This document shows positions 57,411-57,500 of a stretch of 57,500 nt of DNA, one piece after another (positions within the stretch are counted from its first letter, which is position 1; every line of letters begins with the position of its first letter). The translations under genes and the position numbers were made by a program. The stretch comes from Hormiphora californensis. Lineage: Eukaryota > Ctenophora > Tentaculata > Cydippida > Pleurobrachiidae. A model generated the notes under the pieces. It made no database searches. It saw only the letters and a program-made list of their open reading frames with translations, and was not told where the DNA came from. The stretch lies in NCBI GenBank assembly GCA_020137815.1, contig CM035352.1:1-57500 (forward strand). Reading direction: 5' to 3'.

Positions 57411-57500
57411 TAAAATTCACGGGGTGCATACAGGGTACAGATGCTTCGTCTCTCTTCAAAAGGGAATGTACTGGTACCGCGTGGCCCAAATTAAAGGGAG

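Overview
This is eukaryotic, almost certainly metazoan, DNA that is nearly all transposable elements (TEs) and simple repeats. The coding sequences are TE proteins of the CR1/L2-like, I-like, Penelope, hAT and Merlin groups. Two genes show spliceosomal introns, TATA boxes and AATAAA signals are present, and long GA/TC arrays and telomere-like TTAGGG repeats sit inside TEs. I see no prokaryotic operons, rRNA, intact tRNA or CRISPR. I cannot name the species; a marine invertebrate fits. Only one stretch, an exon at 56868-57131 on the minus strand, looks like possible host coding sequence.

Layout. 1-5285: a small hairpin, a Helitron-like 5' end, and an apparently intact two-ORF CR1/L2-like LINE (ORF1 zinc-finger protein, ORF2 endonuclease/reverse transcriptase, overlapping by 16 bp). 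5311-7461 (-): a spliced hAT/ZMYM-type transposase gene. 7551-14400: a MULE-like MITE (9-bp target duplication), twice, and a second element with 8-bp duplications, also twice. One MITE copy holds the second element, which itself holds a foldback. 14403-16325: a third MITE copy interrupted by a mariner-like foldback. 16367-19703: a pogo-like end, a Penelope 3' fragment with a hammerhead-like motif, a TA-flanked MITE, a TTA-flanked foldback and GGTATAC hairpins. 19730-27142: degenerate decamer (GGACAGGGAA) satellite, partly of doubtful base quality.

From about 27.8 to 54.3 kb lies a very large interrupted palindrome. The left arm is about 27797-30725 and the right arm about 34745-54330. The right arm was expanded by a pogo-like MITE, a 6.28-kb Merlin-superfamily element (36800-43082) and a 5'-truncated SGNH-type LINE (about 44013-53905). 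That LINE was in turn hit by an I-like LINE, a TA MITE and a Helitron-like insert. Target duplications and empty-site comparison resolve most of the insertions.

The most interesting object is the Merlin-type element. Besides an IS1595/ISXO2-like DDE transposase it carries two further genes with their own TATA boxes and AATAAA signals (a zinc-ribbon proline-rich protein and a spliced basic protein). These two appear to share a C-terminal domain with a KPIA motif. The element has terminal inverted repeats of about 0.5 kb built from 11-bp tandem units and an 8-bp target duplication. Known Merlin elements are short and carry one gene, so this looks like an unusual multi-gene member.
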